Counted from the stretch's first letter, positions 26,374 to 35,050 are shown. The stretch is 64,000 bases of DNA from Aedoeadaptatus ivorii (GCF_030815095.1 NZ_JAUSWF010000010.1:13506-77505), one strand, 5' to 3'. Notes: generated by a model not told the origin, from the letters alone. Made by a program: numbers and translations.

Positions 26374-26420
26374 TTAACAATATAACATAACAGTATAACA
26401 GGATCATAACAGAATCGGAA
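26374..26420 (-). promoter_or_regulatory. Promoter and repeated ATAACA motifs before the ABC operon
   Basis: On the minus strand TTCCGA (26415-26420), 17 bases and TATACT (26392-26397) form a plausible promoter. On the plus strand the same region holds four copies of ATAACA (starting 26382, 26387, 26395, 26406) and one TTAACA (26374). The repeats surround the -10 and may be a repressor array. Confidence 0.5.
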
Positions 26421-26479
26421 AATGGAAATCTATATCGTAAGAAGGGAGATGGGATTATTAAAATTCGAAGCGAGGAGTG

Positions 26480-26488
26480 TGGTATAAT
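26480..26488 (+). promoter_or_regulatory. Extended -10 promoter of tdk
   Basis: TGGTATAAT with TATAAT at 26483-26488, 20 bases before GAGGAGG. The wider string TGTGGTATAAT also occurs before the TPR gene. Confidence 0.65.
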
Positions 26489-26508
26489 TTTTCCCCGAGG
26501 AGGAAACA

Positions 26509-27087
26509 ATGCATCAGTATAGAGGAAGATTGATCCTACACACCGGAAGTATGTTTTCCGGCAAGACTTCGAGTTTGGAAAAGGAGATTAAGCGATTTCG
26601 CATCGCCGGCTATGAGACCGTGGTCTTAAAGCCTACGATGGATACCCGATTTATTCGATCGGCGATTACCAGTCACGACGACACCTCCACCGAGGCATTG
26701 GTGGTAGAGGATATCGACGGGGTGGTAGAGGCGGTCTACGATCGCCAGGCGGATGTAGTGGCGATCGATGAGATCCAGTTCTTGGGCGGCGATACGGCGG
26801 AGATTCTCGCCGCCTTCGACCGGTTGCTGGACGAGGGCAAGACCATCGTCTGTGCGGGGCTCGATATGGACTACGAGGGGCGCCCCTTTGAGATCGTAAA
26901 AGAATTGATGGCGGTCTGCGATTATGTGGAAAAGCACCACGCCGTCTGCGCCCACTGCGGCGCCGATGCGTGGATTTCGCACCGCACCAGCAAAGAGGCG
27001 GGTCGCGTGGTGATCGGCGCCACCGAAAAATACGAACCCCTGTGCCGGCCCTGTTATAAGCGACTCAAGAATCGAGGAGAGCGGTGA
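26509..27087 (+). CDS. tdk: Thymidine kinase (TK1 type)
   Basis: Phosphorylates thymidine to dTMP for salvage. 192 residues, the usual length for the bacterial/TK1 class. The P-loop is GSMFSGKT (residues 13-20), Walker B is DVVAIDEIQF, and the lasso domain has the zinc cysteines CAHC and CRPC near the end. TEKYEPLCRPC is a typical TK1 ending. CCGAGGAGG precedes the ATG. Its stop overlaps the GTG start of psuK (GTGA), tying it to pseudouridine salvage. Confidence 0.96.
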   Translation: MHQYRGRLILHTGSMFSGKTSSLEKEIKRFRIAGYETVVLKPTMDTRFIRSAITSHDDTSTEALVVEDIDGVVEAVYDRQADVVAIDEIQFLGGDTAEILAAFDRLLDEGKTIVCAGLDMDYEGRPFEIVKELMAVCDYVEKHHAVCAHCGADAWISHRTSKEAGRVVIGATEKYEPLCRPCYKRLKNRGER

Positions 27088-28007
27088 GCGCGCCCTATGC
27101 GTTCGTATTCGGCGGCTGCAATCTGGACATCAGCGGCCGATCCGCCGAGCCCCTCGCCGAAGGCGATTCCAATCCCGGGCGGGTACAGATCGGGCCCGGC
27201 GGCGTGGGGCGAAATATCGCCTCGAATATGGCCGCCATGGGCGTAGAGGTCAAGCTGATGACCGCGCTCGGAGACGACGCCGCAAAAGAGATGATCTTAA
27301 GTTCTCTGCCTCCGAATGTGGACGCAAAAGGCGCCTATATCGCCCCCGGGGAACGGACCGGCACCTATCTCGTCTTGTTGGACGAGGAGGGCGAAATGGT
27401 CTATGCCGTAAACGACATGGCGGTTCTTCGCCATCTTACGCCCGATCGGATCTTAGAGAGGCGCAGCGAGGCGGAAGGCGCCCGGGCGGTGGTACTCGAC
27501 GGCAACCTGCCCCGAGAAAGCATCGAGACGATCCTTTCCTGGGAGATTTTTGCCGTCGTCGACGGGGTGAGTGCGATCAAGGTAAAAAAGTTTCGCGACG
27601 TGCTGGATCGCATCGACATCCTCAAGTGCAATGTAGCGGAGGCGCGGGCCCTCGCCGGAACGACAGAGGATGCGGATATTTTCGACTGCGGCCACAGATT
27701 GGTCGAACGCGGCGTTACCTATGCCGTAATTACCGCGGGGGCGGCGGGGGCGTATCTCTTTTCGAAAGAAAAGACCCTTCACTTTTCGTCCAATCCCATG
27801 AAAATACGGGGTGCCACCGGGGCGGGCGATGCCTTTTGCGCGGGGCTAGCGGCGGGTCTGATTGCCGGCGACGACATCGTGCAGGCCGCGCGGGGCGCCG
27901 TCGCCTGTGCCCGCATGGTGCTTATGCGTGACGAAAGCGAACTGATCGACTTCCGCCGAGACGCGTGGGAGCGAGAAAAAGAGGAGGTTTATTATGAAAC
28001 AATTTGA
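27084..28007 (+). CDS. psuK: PfkB-family kinase, probable pseudouridine kinase
   Basis: A 307-residue sugar/nucleoside kinase of the PfkB (ribokinase) family: the N-terminal GPGGVGRNIASNMAAMGV substrate-binding region and the C-terminal anion-hole motif GATGAGDAFCAGLAAG with catalytic Asp. Assignment to pseudouridine 5'-kinase rests on the next gene, psuG, which overlaps it by 14 bases; PsuK feeds pseudouridine 5'-phosphate to PsuG. The GTG start overlaps the tdk stop codon. Confidence 0.9.
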   Translation: MSAPYAFVFGGCNLDISGRSAEPLAEGDSNPGRVQIGPGGVGRNIASNMAAMGVEVKLMTALGDDAAKEMILSSLPPNVDAKGAYIAPGERTGTYLVLLDEEGEMVYAVNDMAVLRHLTPDRILERRSEAEGARAVVLDGNLPRESIETILSWEIFAVVDGVSAIKVKKFRDVLDRIDILKCNVAEARALAGTTEDADIFDCGHRLVERGVTYAVITAGAAGAYLFSKEKTLHFSSNPMKIRGATGAGDAFCAGLAAGLIAGDDIVQAARGAVACARMVLMRDESELIDFRRDAWEREKEEVYYETI

Positions 28008-28923
28008 TCTGAAGGCATATATGGACATCGCGCCGGAAGTGGCGCGGGCCCTCGAGGAAGACAAGCCGGTCGTGGCGCTGGAATCGACCATTATTTCGCA
28101 CGGGATGCCCTATCCCCAAAATCTCGAGACGGCAAAGCGCTGTGAAGAGATTTTGCGCGAGGCAGGGGTCACCCCCGCCACCACCGCGATCATCGGCGGG
28201 CGCATCAAGGTCGGCCTCAGTGAAGAAGAGCTGGCGTTTATGGCGACGGCAAAGGATGTCGTCAAGAGCTCTACCCGCGACTATGCCCATATCGTCGCTG
28301 CAAAGGCAAACGGCGCCACCACTGTCGCCACCTCGATCCTTACGGCGAAACTCGCGGGCATTCCGATCCTCGTCACCGGCGGCATCGGCGGCGTGCACAG
28401 GGGCGGAGCGGATTCCATGGACATCTCCCGAGATCTGGAAGAGATCGCGGACACCGACATCGCCGTGGTCTGCGCCGGCTGTAAGTCGATCCTCGACATC
28501 GGCCTCACCCTCGAATATTTAGAAACCAAGGGCGTGCCCGTCGTCGGCTATCAGACCGAAGCCATGCCCGCCTTTTACACGAGAGAGAGCGGACATGCGG
28601 TAGACTTCCGCTACGACAGCGCCGAGGAAATCGCCGCGCTGATGCACACCCAGTGGGGACTCGGCCTTTCCGGCGGCATTCTGGTGGCCAATCCCATTCC
28701 CGAGGCCGATGCTATGGATGCGGATCGGATCGAAGAGGCGATTCAAACCGCCGTCGCCGATGCCGAAGATGCGGGCATCCACGGTAAACAGATTACGCCG
28801 TTTTTGCTGTCTCGGGTATTGGAAGCCACCGAAGGGGACAGTCTCGCGTCCAATATCGCGCTGGTATACAACAATACCCGCCTGGGCGCCGCCATCGCCA
28901 AGGCATATGCCGCGCAGGCATAA
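27994..28923 (+). CDS. psuG: Pseudouridine-5'-phosphate glycosidase
   Basis: Splits the C-C glycosidic bond of pseudouridine 5'-phosphate into uracil and ribose 5-phosphate. The 309-residue protein has the family opening VVALESTIISHGMPYPQNLE, TAIIGGRIKVGLSEEELAFMA, VTGGIGGVHRGGADSMDISRD and the asparagine-rich end ASNIALVYNNTRLGAAIA. GAGGAGG precedes the ATG. With psuK it forms the complete two-step pathway for recycling pseudouridine from RNA turnover. Confidence 0.95.
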   Translation: MKQFDLKAYMDIAPEVARALEEDKPVVALESTIISHGMPYPQNLETAKRCEEILREAGVTPATTAIIGGRIKVGLSEEELAFMATAKDVVKSSTRDYAHIVAAKANGATTVATSILTAKLAGIPILVTGGIGGVHRGGADSMDISRDLEEIADTDIAVVCAGCKSILDIGLTLEYLETKGVPVVGYQTEAMPAFYTRESGHAVDFRYDSAEEIAALMHTQWGLGLSGGILVANPIPEADAMDADRIEEAIQTAVADAEDAGIHGKQITPFLLSRVLEATEGDSLASNIALVYNNTRLGAAIAKAYAAQA

Positions 28924-28962
28924 ACGACTTCGTTGTCAGAGAATTTATATCGATTTTATAAA

Positions 28963-28988
28963 GAGGACATTGCCGTCCTCTTTTTTTT
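28963..28988 (+). terminator. Terminator of tdk-psuK-psuG
   Basis: GAGGAC (28963-28968), six-base loop, GTCCTC (28975-28980), then eight Ts. Confidence 0.9.
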
Positions 28989-29025
28989 GTTTCCGTTAAA
29001 TTCCCGCAAAGTCTTCGAATTGCCG

Positions 29026-29055
29026 TTGACCCGGGGGGGGTTGGTTTCGTATAAT
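29026..29055 (+). promoter_or_regulatory. Promoter of the XRE-pot operon
   Basis: TTGACC (29026-29031), an 18-base spacer containing a G run, and TATAAT (29050-29055). The transcribed leader just downstream has two direct GTTTAG repeats (29066-29071 and 29087-29092) around AT-rich sequence, a possible autoregulatory site. Confidence 0.72.
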
Positions 29056-29101
29056 GGTATCCGTTGTTTAGTAAATTAACCTTAAAGTTTAGTGGTGATC
29101 C

Positions 29102-29641
29102 ATGAAATTCGGAAAGAAAATACGCAATTTGCGGCTAAAACAGAATCTGACGCAGAAAGAACTGGCGGAGCGCAGCGAGCTGACAAAGGGCTTTATCTCT
29201 CAGGTGGAGCGGGACCTTACCAGCCCGTCGGTGGCGACTTTTCTCGACATTTGCGAGGCCCTCGGCATCACGCCGGAGGAGTTCTTTCGTGAAAAGGGCG
29301 AAGAAAAAGTCGTCTTTACGCCCGACGACGCCTTTGAAGCGAGAAGCGAAGAAGACGGCTATTCGATCGACTATATCGTCCCCAATGCGCAGAAAAACGC
29401 CATGGAACCGACCCTTTGGCAAATTGAGCCCGAAGGGAGAAGTCGCGTACTCTCGCCCTTCGAAGGCGAAAGCTTCGCCTATATCCTCGAGGGCAAACTC
29501 TACTTCTTTTACGGAGAGGAACGACACGAGGTCAAAAAGGGCGATACGATCTATGCGTCGGGCAATGCCGCCTGTTATTTTGTGAATCGCGGCAAGCGGA
29601 TAGCGCGCATTTTGTGGGTTGCGGATCCCCCGAGTTTTTAG
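29102..29641 (+). CDS. XRE-family regulator with cupin domain
   Basis: A 179-residue regulator. Residues 1-62 are a Cro/C1-type helix-turn-helix (KIRNLRLKQNLTQKELAERS, then LTKGFISQVERD and SPSVATFLDICEALG); residues about 110-177 form a small beta-barrel cupin (SFAYILEGKLYFFYGEERHE, KGDTIYASGNAACYFVNRGK). This architecture is the usual local regulator of polyamine/amino acid genes. It lies three bases upstream of potA in the same operon, so it probably senses polyamines and controls the transporter. Confidence 0.92.
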   Translation: MKFGKKIRNLRLKQNLTQKELAERSELTKGFISQVERDLTSPSVATFLDICEALGITPEEFFREKGEEKVVFTPDDAFEARSEEDGYSIDYIVPNAQKNAMEPTLWQIEPEGRSRVLSPFEGESFAYILEGKLYFFYGEERHEVKKGDTIYASGNAACYFVNRGKRIARILWVADPPSF

Positions 29642-29644
29642 GAG

Positions 29645-30688
29645 GTGGACATGGAAAAAATTATTACGCTCAAGGGCATTCGAAAGACCTTTGACGAAAC
29701 GGAAGTACTGAAGGGCATCGATCTGGAGATCGCAGATGGCGAGTTCGTCACCCTGTTGGGTCCCAGCGGCTGCGGAAAGACGACGACCCTTCGGATTATC
29801 GCCGGCTTTGAAACCATGGATGAAGGCACGCTGTTGTTTCGCGGGAAGGATATGACCGCCCTGAAGCCCTACGAGCGGCCGGTAAATACGGTGTTTCAAA
29901 AATACGCGCTCTTTCCCCATCTGAATGTCTTCGACAATGTCGCCTTCGGCTTAAAACTCAAGGGCACGCCCCAAAAAGAGATCGAGACGCGGGTGCGGGA
30001 AATGCTCGCCCTCGTCAATCTGCCCGGCACCGAAAGTCGAAAGATCGACTCCCTTTCCGGCGGGCAGCAGCAGCGTATCGCCATCGCCCGGGCCCTGGTC
30101 AACGACCCCGAGATCCTTCTTCTCGACGAACCGTTGGGCGCCTTGGACCTAAAGCTCAGAAAGCAGATGCAGTTTGAACTCAAGAGGATCCAAGAGCGCG
30201 TGGGCATTACCTTTATCTACGTCACCCACGACCAGGAAGAGGCACTGAGCATGAGCGATCGGGTGGTGGTCATGAAGGACGGAGAGATCCTGCAGATCGG
30301 CACGCCCATCGACATCTATAACGAGCCGCAAAACGCCTTCGTCGCGAACTTTATCGGCGAGAGCAATATTATCCCCGGCATTTTCGTAAAAGACCGCTTG
30401 ATCTCTTTTTACGGGCGGGAATTCGCCTGTGTGGATACGGGCTTTCTGCCGTCGGAGCCGGTGCAGATCGTCATCCGGCCCGAGGATGTGGAGCTCTCTT
30501 ATACGGACGAGGATGTGCTGAAGGGTAAGGTACTTTCTACGGTTTTTAAGGGCGTGCATTACGAAATGATTCTCGATGTGGAAGGCCAGCGATGGATGGT
30601 GCAGTCCACCCTTTCCAAGGAACCCGGCGACGAGGTGGGGATCTATATCGAACCGGACAACTTCCACGTGATGAAGGCGGAGTCCTGA
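29645..30688 (+). CDS. potA: Spermidine/putrescine ABC transporter ATP-binding protein
   Basis: A 347-residue ABC ATPase: Walker A GPSGCGKTTTLRIIAG, Q-loop PVNTVFQKYALFPHL, signature LSGGQQQRIAIARAL, Walker B ILLLDEPLGALD, and a C-terminal TOBE domain (VQIVIRPEDVELSY). NTVFQKYALFPH is the PotA-type Q-loop. It drives polyamine import with PotBCD, whose genes follow directly. Confidence 0.95.
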   Translation: MDMEKIITLKGIRKTFDETEVLKGIDLEIADGEFVTLLGPSGCGKTTTLRIIAGFETMDEGTLLFRGKDMTALKPYERPVNTVFQKYALFPHLNVFDNVAFGLKLKGTPQKEIETRVREMLALVNLPGTESRKIDSLSGGQQQRIAIARALVNDPEILLLDEPLGALDLKLRKQMQFELKRIQERVGITFIYVTHDQEEALSMSDRVVVMKDGEILQIGTPIDIYNEPQNAFVANFIGESNIIPGIFVKDRLISFYGREFACVDTGFLPSEPVQIVIRPEDVELSYTDEDVLKGKVLSTVFKGVHYEMILDVEGQRWMVQSTLSKEPGDEVGIYIEPDNFHVMKAES

Positions 30689-30689
30689 T

Positions 30690-31523
30690 ATGAAGCGATT
30701 CTCGATTCCCTATATTTTTTGGGCGGTATTGTTTATTCTCCTTCCCATCGCGCTGATCGTCTATATGAGCTTTAACGGCATCAGCACCATGAATATGGGT
30801 GAATACCGCTTTTCGACGGAACAGTACGCGCGGTTTTTGCAGCCCATCTATCTCCGGATTCTGTGGCGTTCCATCGTGCTCGCGGCGGTATCGACCGTCG
30901 TCTGCCTGCTTTTGGGCTATCCCGCCGCCTATTTTATCTCCCGGCTCAAGCAAAAGGACGCCTCGATGATGATTCTGCTCTTTGTGATTCCCATGTGGAT
31001 GAACTTTCTCTTGCGGACCTATGCCTGGATTACCCTATTGGGCAGAAACGGCGTCTTAAACCGCATGATGGGGCTGTTGGGTCTCGGGCCCTTCGAAATG
31101 ATGTATAACGAAGGGGCGATTTTGATGGGTATGATCTATAACTTTATCCCCTTTATGGTGCTCCCCATCTATTCCGTACTGACGAAGATGGACAAGTCGC
31201 TCTTGGAGGCGGCGCAGGACTTGGGGGCTTCTCCCTGGCACGCCTTTCGCAAGGTGACGCTACCGCTCTCTCTTTCCGGCATCTACAGCGGGATTTTGAT
31301 GTGCTTTATCCCGGCGCTTTCGACCTTTGTCATTTCGGCGCTCTTGGGGGGCAATAAGTACTATTTGGTGGGCAATATCATCGAACAGCAGTTCCGCTTT
31401 ACGGGCAACTGGGCCTTCGGCTCGACGATTTCCGTGGTGCTGATGCTGATTTTGTTCACGATGCTCTTCTTTTCCCGCAAGTTCGGGATCGACGACGGAA
31501 AGGGCGTGAAACATGGGAAATAA
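30690..31523 (+). CDS. potB: Spermidine/putrescine ABC transporter permease 1
   Basis: A 277-residue permease with six hydrophobic segments. The EAA loop that contacts PotA is LLEAAQDLGASPWHAFRKVTLPLS. MWMNFLLRTYAWITLLG is typical of PotB. It starts one base after the potA stop and overlaps potC by 11 bases. Confidence 0.95.
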   Translation: MKRFSIPYIFWAVLFILLPIALIVYMSFNGISTMNMGEYRFSTEQYARFLQPIYLRILWRSIVLAAVSTVVCLLLGYPAAYFISRLKQKDASMMILLFVIPMWMNFLLRTYAWITLLGRNGVLNRMMGLLGLGPFEMMYNEGAILMGMIYNFIPFMVLPIYSVLTKMDKSLLEAAQDLGASPWHAFRKVTLPLSLSGIYSGILMCFIPALSTFVISALLGGNKYYLVGNIIEQQFRFTGNWAFGSTISVVLMLILFTMLFFSRKFGIDDGKGVKHGK

Positions 31524-32292
31524 ACTTCGAAAACTGTATTTGGGCCTGATGCTCGCCTTTTTGTATCTGCCGATTGCGGTGTTGATTGTGTTCAGTTTTA
31601 ACGACACCAAACTCCGCGGGGTGTGGGCGGGCTTTACCACCCACTGGTACACGGATCTCTTTTCCGATCCCATTATTTTAAACAGCTTTTACAATACGAT
31701 CCTCGTGGCGGCGGTGGCGACGGTGGTTTCTACCGTCTTGGGTACCGTATCCGCCATCGGGATCCGCGCTTTAAGGCGCAGACAGCAGAGCCTCGTCTTA
31801 AACGTGAACTATCTGCCGGTCTTAAACCCCGACATCGTAACGGCGGTGGCGCTGATGAGTTTGTTCGGCTTTCTCGCCTTGGAGCGGGGGCTTGTAACCA
31901 TGACGCTTTCGCATATCGTCTTTTGTACGCCCTATGTGATCCTATCGGTGCTGCCCAAATTGGACCAGCTGGATCAAAACACCGTCGAGGCGGCCTTCGA
32001 TTTGGGGGCCAAGCCCATCGAGGCGCTCCGCTATGTGGTGATTCCGCAGATCAAACCCGGCATCGCCTCCGGCGCACTGATGGCCTTTACGCTTTCGGTG
32101 GACGATTTTATCATCTCGTTTTTTACCACCGGACAAGGGGTCTCGAATCTTTCCATTGCGCTGTATTCCATGGCGAAGACGGGGATCAACCCGTCGATGA
32201 ACGCCATCTCTACCATTCTCTTTGTGACGATCTTTATCCTGCTGTTGATTTTGAACAAGCGGGATATCGATCTGATCCACTTCGAGGTGTAA
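31513..32292 (+). CDS. potC: Spermidine/putrescine ABC transporter permease 2
   Basis: A 259-residue permease with six hydrophobic segments. YLPIAVLIVFSFNDTKLRGVW is the PotC-type N-terminus, and the EAA loop is TVEAAFDLGAKPIEALRYVVIPQI. TLSVDDFIISFFTTGQGVSNL is also characteristic of PotC. Overlaps potB, and potD begins one base after its stop. Confidence 0.95.
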   Translation: MGNKLRKLYLGLMLAFLYLPIAVLIVFSFNDTKLRGVWAGFTTHWYTDLFSDPIILNSFYNTILVAAVATVVSTVLGTVSAIGIRALRRRQQSLVLNVNYLPVLNPDIVTAVALMSLFGFLALERGLVTMTLSHIVFCTPYVILSVLPKLDQLDQNTVEAAFDLGAKPIEALRYVVIPQIKPGIASGALMAFTLSVDDFIISFFTTGQGVSNLSIALYSMAKTGINPSMNAISTILFVTIFILLLILNKRDIDLIHFEV

Positions 32293-32293
32293 T

Positions 32294-33334
32294 ATGAAAA
32301 AACAGTTTTGGATCCTCATTTTGATATTCGCCCTCGCCCTAACGGGTTGCGCCGATCAAAAGGACGAGGGACAGACCGTATCGGTCTACAACTGGGGCGA
32401 GTATGTGGATATGGATACCATCGCCCAGTTCGAAGAAGAGACGGGCATCAAGGTGATCTACGACACCTTCGCCTCCAACGAAGACCTGTACGTCAAGATC
32501 AAAAAATCCAACGAACCCTATGACGTGATCGTGCCCTCCGAGTATATGATCGAGCGCATGATTCGAGAAGATATGCTGATGCCGCTGGACTATTCTTTGA
32601 TCCCAAATATCAAAAAGTTCGACAAGCGCTTTTTGGATATGGAATACGACCCGAACAACAAGTATTCGGTGCCCTATTACTGGGGGACGCTGGGGATCGT
32701 CGTCAACGAGAAATACGTAGATGAGCAGATCGACTCGTGGAACAGCCTGTGGGATCCCAAGTATAAAAACCAGATCATTATGTATAATTCCCAGCGCGAT
32801 TCCATCGCCGTGGCGCTTAAAAAGCTGGGATATAGCATGAACAGCCGCTCCATCGACGAGCTCGAGGCGGCGGGGCAAGCGTTGATCGAGCAAAAGCCTT
32901 TGGTCTATGCCTATCTTGCCGACGAAGGTCGAGATGTGATGAGCCAGGGCGATGCCTCTCTTTCGGTGATGTATTCTGGCGATGCGCTGATGATGATGGA
33001 AGAAAATGAAGATTTAAATTATGTAATACCGAAAGAGGGTACGAATATATGGTATGATTCTTTTGTAGTTCCAAAGAATGCAAAGAATCCCGAAGCGGCG
33101 ATGCGCTTTATTAATTTTATGTCCCGACCGGATATTGCGGCGAAAAACGCCGAGTTCAACGTCGGATATGCAACGCCGATCCCCGAGGCCATAGAAATGC
33201 TTCCAGACGAGATCAAAAACGATCCCGTCGCCTATCCGGATCCCGATACCCTCCCTCCCTTGGAAGTGTACCGCGATCTGGGCAGCTTTGTCGAAGAATA
33301 CGACCGAATCTGGACGGAAGTGACGGCGCGGTAG
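32294..33334 (+). CDS. potD: Spermidine/putrescine-binding lipoprotein
   Basis: A 346-residue extracellular binding protein anchored as a lipoprotein: signal KKQFWILILIFALALTGC with lipobox LTGC. VYNWGEYVDMDTIAQFEEET is the PotD opening, and DLNYVIPKEGTNIWYDSFVV lines the polyamine site in the family. Bases 33001-33090, coding for that conserved part, are only about 30% G+C, far below the rest of the gene. Last gene of the XRE-potABCD operon; I see no clear terminator after it. Confidence 0.95.
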   Translation: MKKQFWILILIFALALTGCADQKDEGQTVSVYNWGEYVDMDTIAQFEEETGIKVIYDTFASNEDLYVKIKKSNEPYDVIVPSEYMIERMIREDMLMPLDYSLIPNIKKFDKRFLDMEYDPNNKYSVPYYWGTLGIVVNEKYVDEQIDSWNSLWDPKYKNQIIMYNSQRDSIAVALKKLGYSMNSRSIDELEAAGQALIEQKPLVYAYLADEGRDVMSQGDASLSVMYSGDALMMMEENEDLNYVIPKEGTNIWYDSFVVPKNAKNPEAAMRFINFMSRPDIAAKNAEFNVGYATPIPEAIEMLPDEIKNDPVAYPDPDTLPPLEVYRDLGSFVEEYDRIWTEVTAR

Positions 33335-33374
33335 GATCACGAAAAACCATTTATTCTGAAGGAGGATGTTAGTT

Positions 33375-34556
33375 GTGGCTTATGAGTATGTAATTGTCGG
33401 ATGCGGTATCGCCGGTGTAACGGCCGCCAAGGAAATCCGAAAAAACGACGACACGGGCACCATCTTGTTGTTGGGCGATGAGAACCGAGACGGGTATTAC
33501 AGAATCAAGCTGACCGAACTCTTGGGCGAGAAGGATCCGACCTTTCCCGATCTGAACAAAGAGGGATGGGCGAAACAGTTGGGGATCGACGAATTCATCG
33601 GCGAAAAGGTCGAAAAGATCGACTTCGAATCCAAGATCCTGACCCTAAAGAGCGGAAAGACCGTTCGCGGCAACAAAATCCTTTTGGCAAACGGCAGCCA
33701 TGCCAGTGCGCCCCCGTTTGAAAATAAGGACATCCCCGGTGTCTTTACCTTAAGAAGTTACGACGACTTGCTGGGCATTCAGAAATATTTAAAAGGCAAA
33801 CAGCGCGTCGGGGTCATCGGCGGCGGCCTGTTGGGCCTCGAAGCGGCGCGCAGCCTGAAGGAATTGGGCAAAGAAGTGGCGATTATCCACCACTCCGATT
33901 ACGTATTGAGCCGGCAGCTGGACCGCGAACTGGGCCTAATGCTCAACGAAGAGCTGAAGGACCAGGGGTATATGGTCTATACCGACAAAAACACCTCTCG
34001 GTTTTTAGGCGACGACCATCTGGAAGGCATCGAATTCGAGGACGGCAGCGTGCTCGATCTGGACTTCGTGCTCCTTTCCACCGGGGTTAAGCCCAATATC
34101 CAATTGTTCGAAGGCACGGGCCTCGCAATCGACCGTGGCGTCGTCGTCGACCATAGCTTAAAGACCAATATCGACGGCGTGTATGCCGCGGGGGATGTGG
34201 CACAGGTAGACGGCAAAGTGATGGGAATCTGGCCCGCCTCGATGTCTATGGGGAGAGTCGCCGGCGCCAATATGGCGGGCGGCGCGCTTCGCTACGACAA
34301 TCCCATGCTCTTTACCCGGTTGGATATGGGGGACATTCAGATCTTCAGCGCCGGCGAGGTCGGCGAGGGCGATGTCTATTTCTACGACGACGGTGACATT
34401 CACCATCGCCTCTACGCCAAAGACGGCATGATCACCGGCGTCATCCTCTACGGCGAGACCAAAAATATGATGAAATTCAAGAAAATGGTCGAAGAAAAGG
34501 CGCCCGTCGACGAAGCCATATCTGCGGTCTATCCCTTTACCGAAAAGAAAGCATAA
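33375..34556 (+). CDS. FAD-dependent pyridine nucleotide-disulfide-type oxidoreductase
   Basis: A 393-residue flavoprotein: FAD-binding GCGIAGVTAAKEI at the N-terminus, the NAD(P)H-binding RVGVIGGGLLGLEAARSLKELG in the middle, and the second FAD motif NIDGVYAAGDVA. No CxxxxC redox disulfide is visible, so it resembles rubredoxin reductase, the NirB N-terminal half or NADH-dependent ferredoxin/nitrite reductase subunits rather than a disulfide reductase. I place the start at GTG 33375, since GGAGG (33361-33365) is 9 bases upstream and nearly abuts the in-frame ATG at 33366. The electron acceptor is unknown. Confidence 0.85.
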   Translation: MAYEYVIVGCGIAGVTAAKEIRKNDDTGTILLLGDENRDGYYRIKLTELLGEKDPTFPDLNKEGWAKQLGIDEFIGEKVEKIDFESKILTLKSGKTVRGNKILLANGSHASAPPFENKDIPGVFTLRSYDDLLGIQKYLKGKQRVGVIGGGLLGLEAARSLKELGKEVAIIHHSDYVLSRQLDRELGLMLNEELKDQGYMVYTDKNTSRFLGDDHLEGIEFEDGSVLDLDFVLLSTGVKPNIQLFEGTGLAIDRGVVVDHSLKTNIDGVYAAGDVAQVDGKVMGIWPASMSMGRVAGANMAGGALRYDNPMLFTRLDMGDIQIFSAGEVGEGDVYFYDDGDIHHRLYAKDGMITGVILYGETKNMMKFKKMVEEKAPVDEAISAVYPFTEKKA

Positions 34557-34590
34557 AAAATTCCCGAACTTGATGGTTCGGGAATTTTTT
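34555..34590. terminator. Bidirectional terminator between the oxidoreductase and the convergent membrane gene
   Basis: Perfect 15-bp stem, AAAAAATTCCCGAAC (34555-34569) with its complement at 34576-34590, and a 6-base loop; T runs on both strands. The oxidoreductase stop codon touches the left arm, and the minus-strand stop (34589-34591) touches the other. Confidence 0.94.
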
Positions 34591-35050
34591 ATTTGTCCGG
34601 CGCTTGCAGGGCGATCTTCAGTTGCAGACGCGTGCCGATGGCGAGATAGACGAAGACGTAAAATAGACTGTAAAAAAATTGCCACTGTAATCCTTCGTCC
34701 TTGTATCGCCAGATCGCCAGGGGGATAAACAAAAAGGGGCAGACCGCAAAGGCGATGGCGATGATTTTGTTTACCTTGGGCAAGACGACGGTGGGGTGCT
34801 TTTTATGTATGTTAAAGGGCTTTTTGCCGGCGTCGATGGCGTTGATCTCTTTCTTAAAAAAGGGAATGCCGACGGCGAGTACGACCATAATCACCGCAAT
34901 GCGCGCCAAGGCGGCGGATTCGACGAAATTGCCGGATGCATCGTACAGGGGAAGGAAGGGATGTGCGACGGCCATAATGCCCAGGGCGAACATCCCGATA
35001 TAATCCAGTTTTTTTAAGATCTGTAAGAGTTTTGTTTTTTCGATTTCCAT
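34589..35050 (-). CDS. Uncharacterised membrane protein
   Basis: A 153-residue protein I do not recognise. It has about four hydrophobic segments (near residues 17-33, 48-65, 93-113 and 122-142) separated by short charged loops (FFKKEINAIDAGKKPFNIHKK). The start at 35050 is chosen because CGGAGG lies 5-6 bases upstream; the frame remains open for another 19 codons without a ribosome binding site. It is a single gene facing the oxidoreductase. No functional inference is possible. Confidence 0.7.
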   Translation of the reverse strand: MEIEKTKLLQILKKLDYIGMFALGIMAVAHPFLPLYDASGNFVESAALARIAVIMVVLAVGIPFFKKEINAIDAGKKPFNIHKKHPTVVLPKVNKIIAIAFAVCPFLFIPLAIWRYKDEGLQWQFFYSLFYVFVYLAIGTRLQLKIALQAPDK

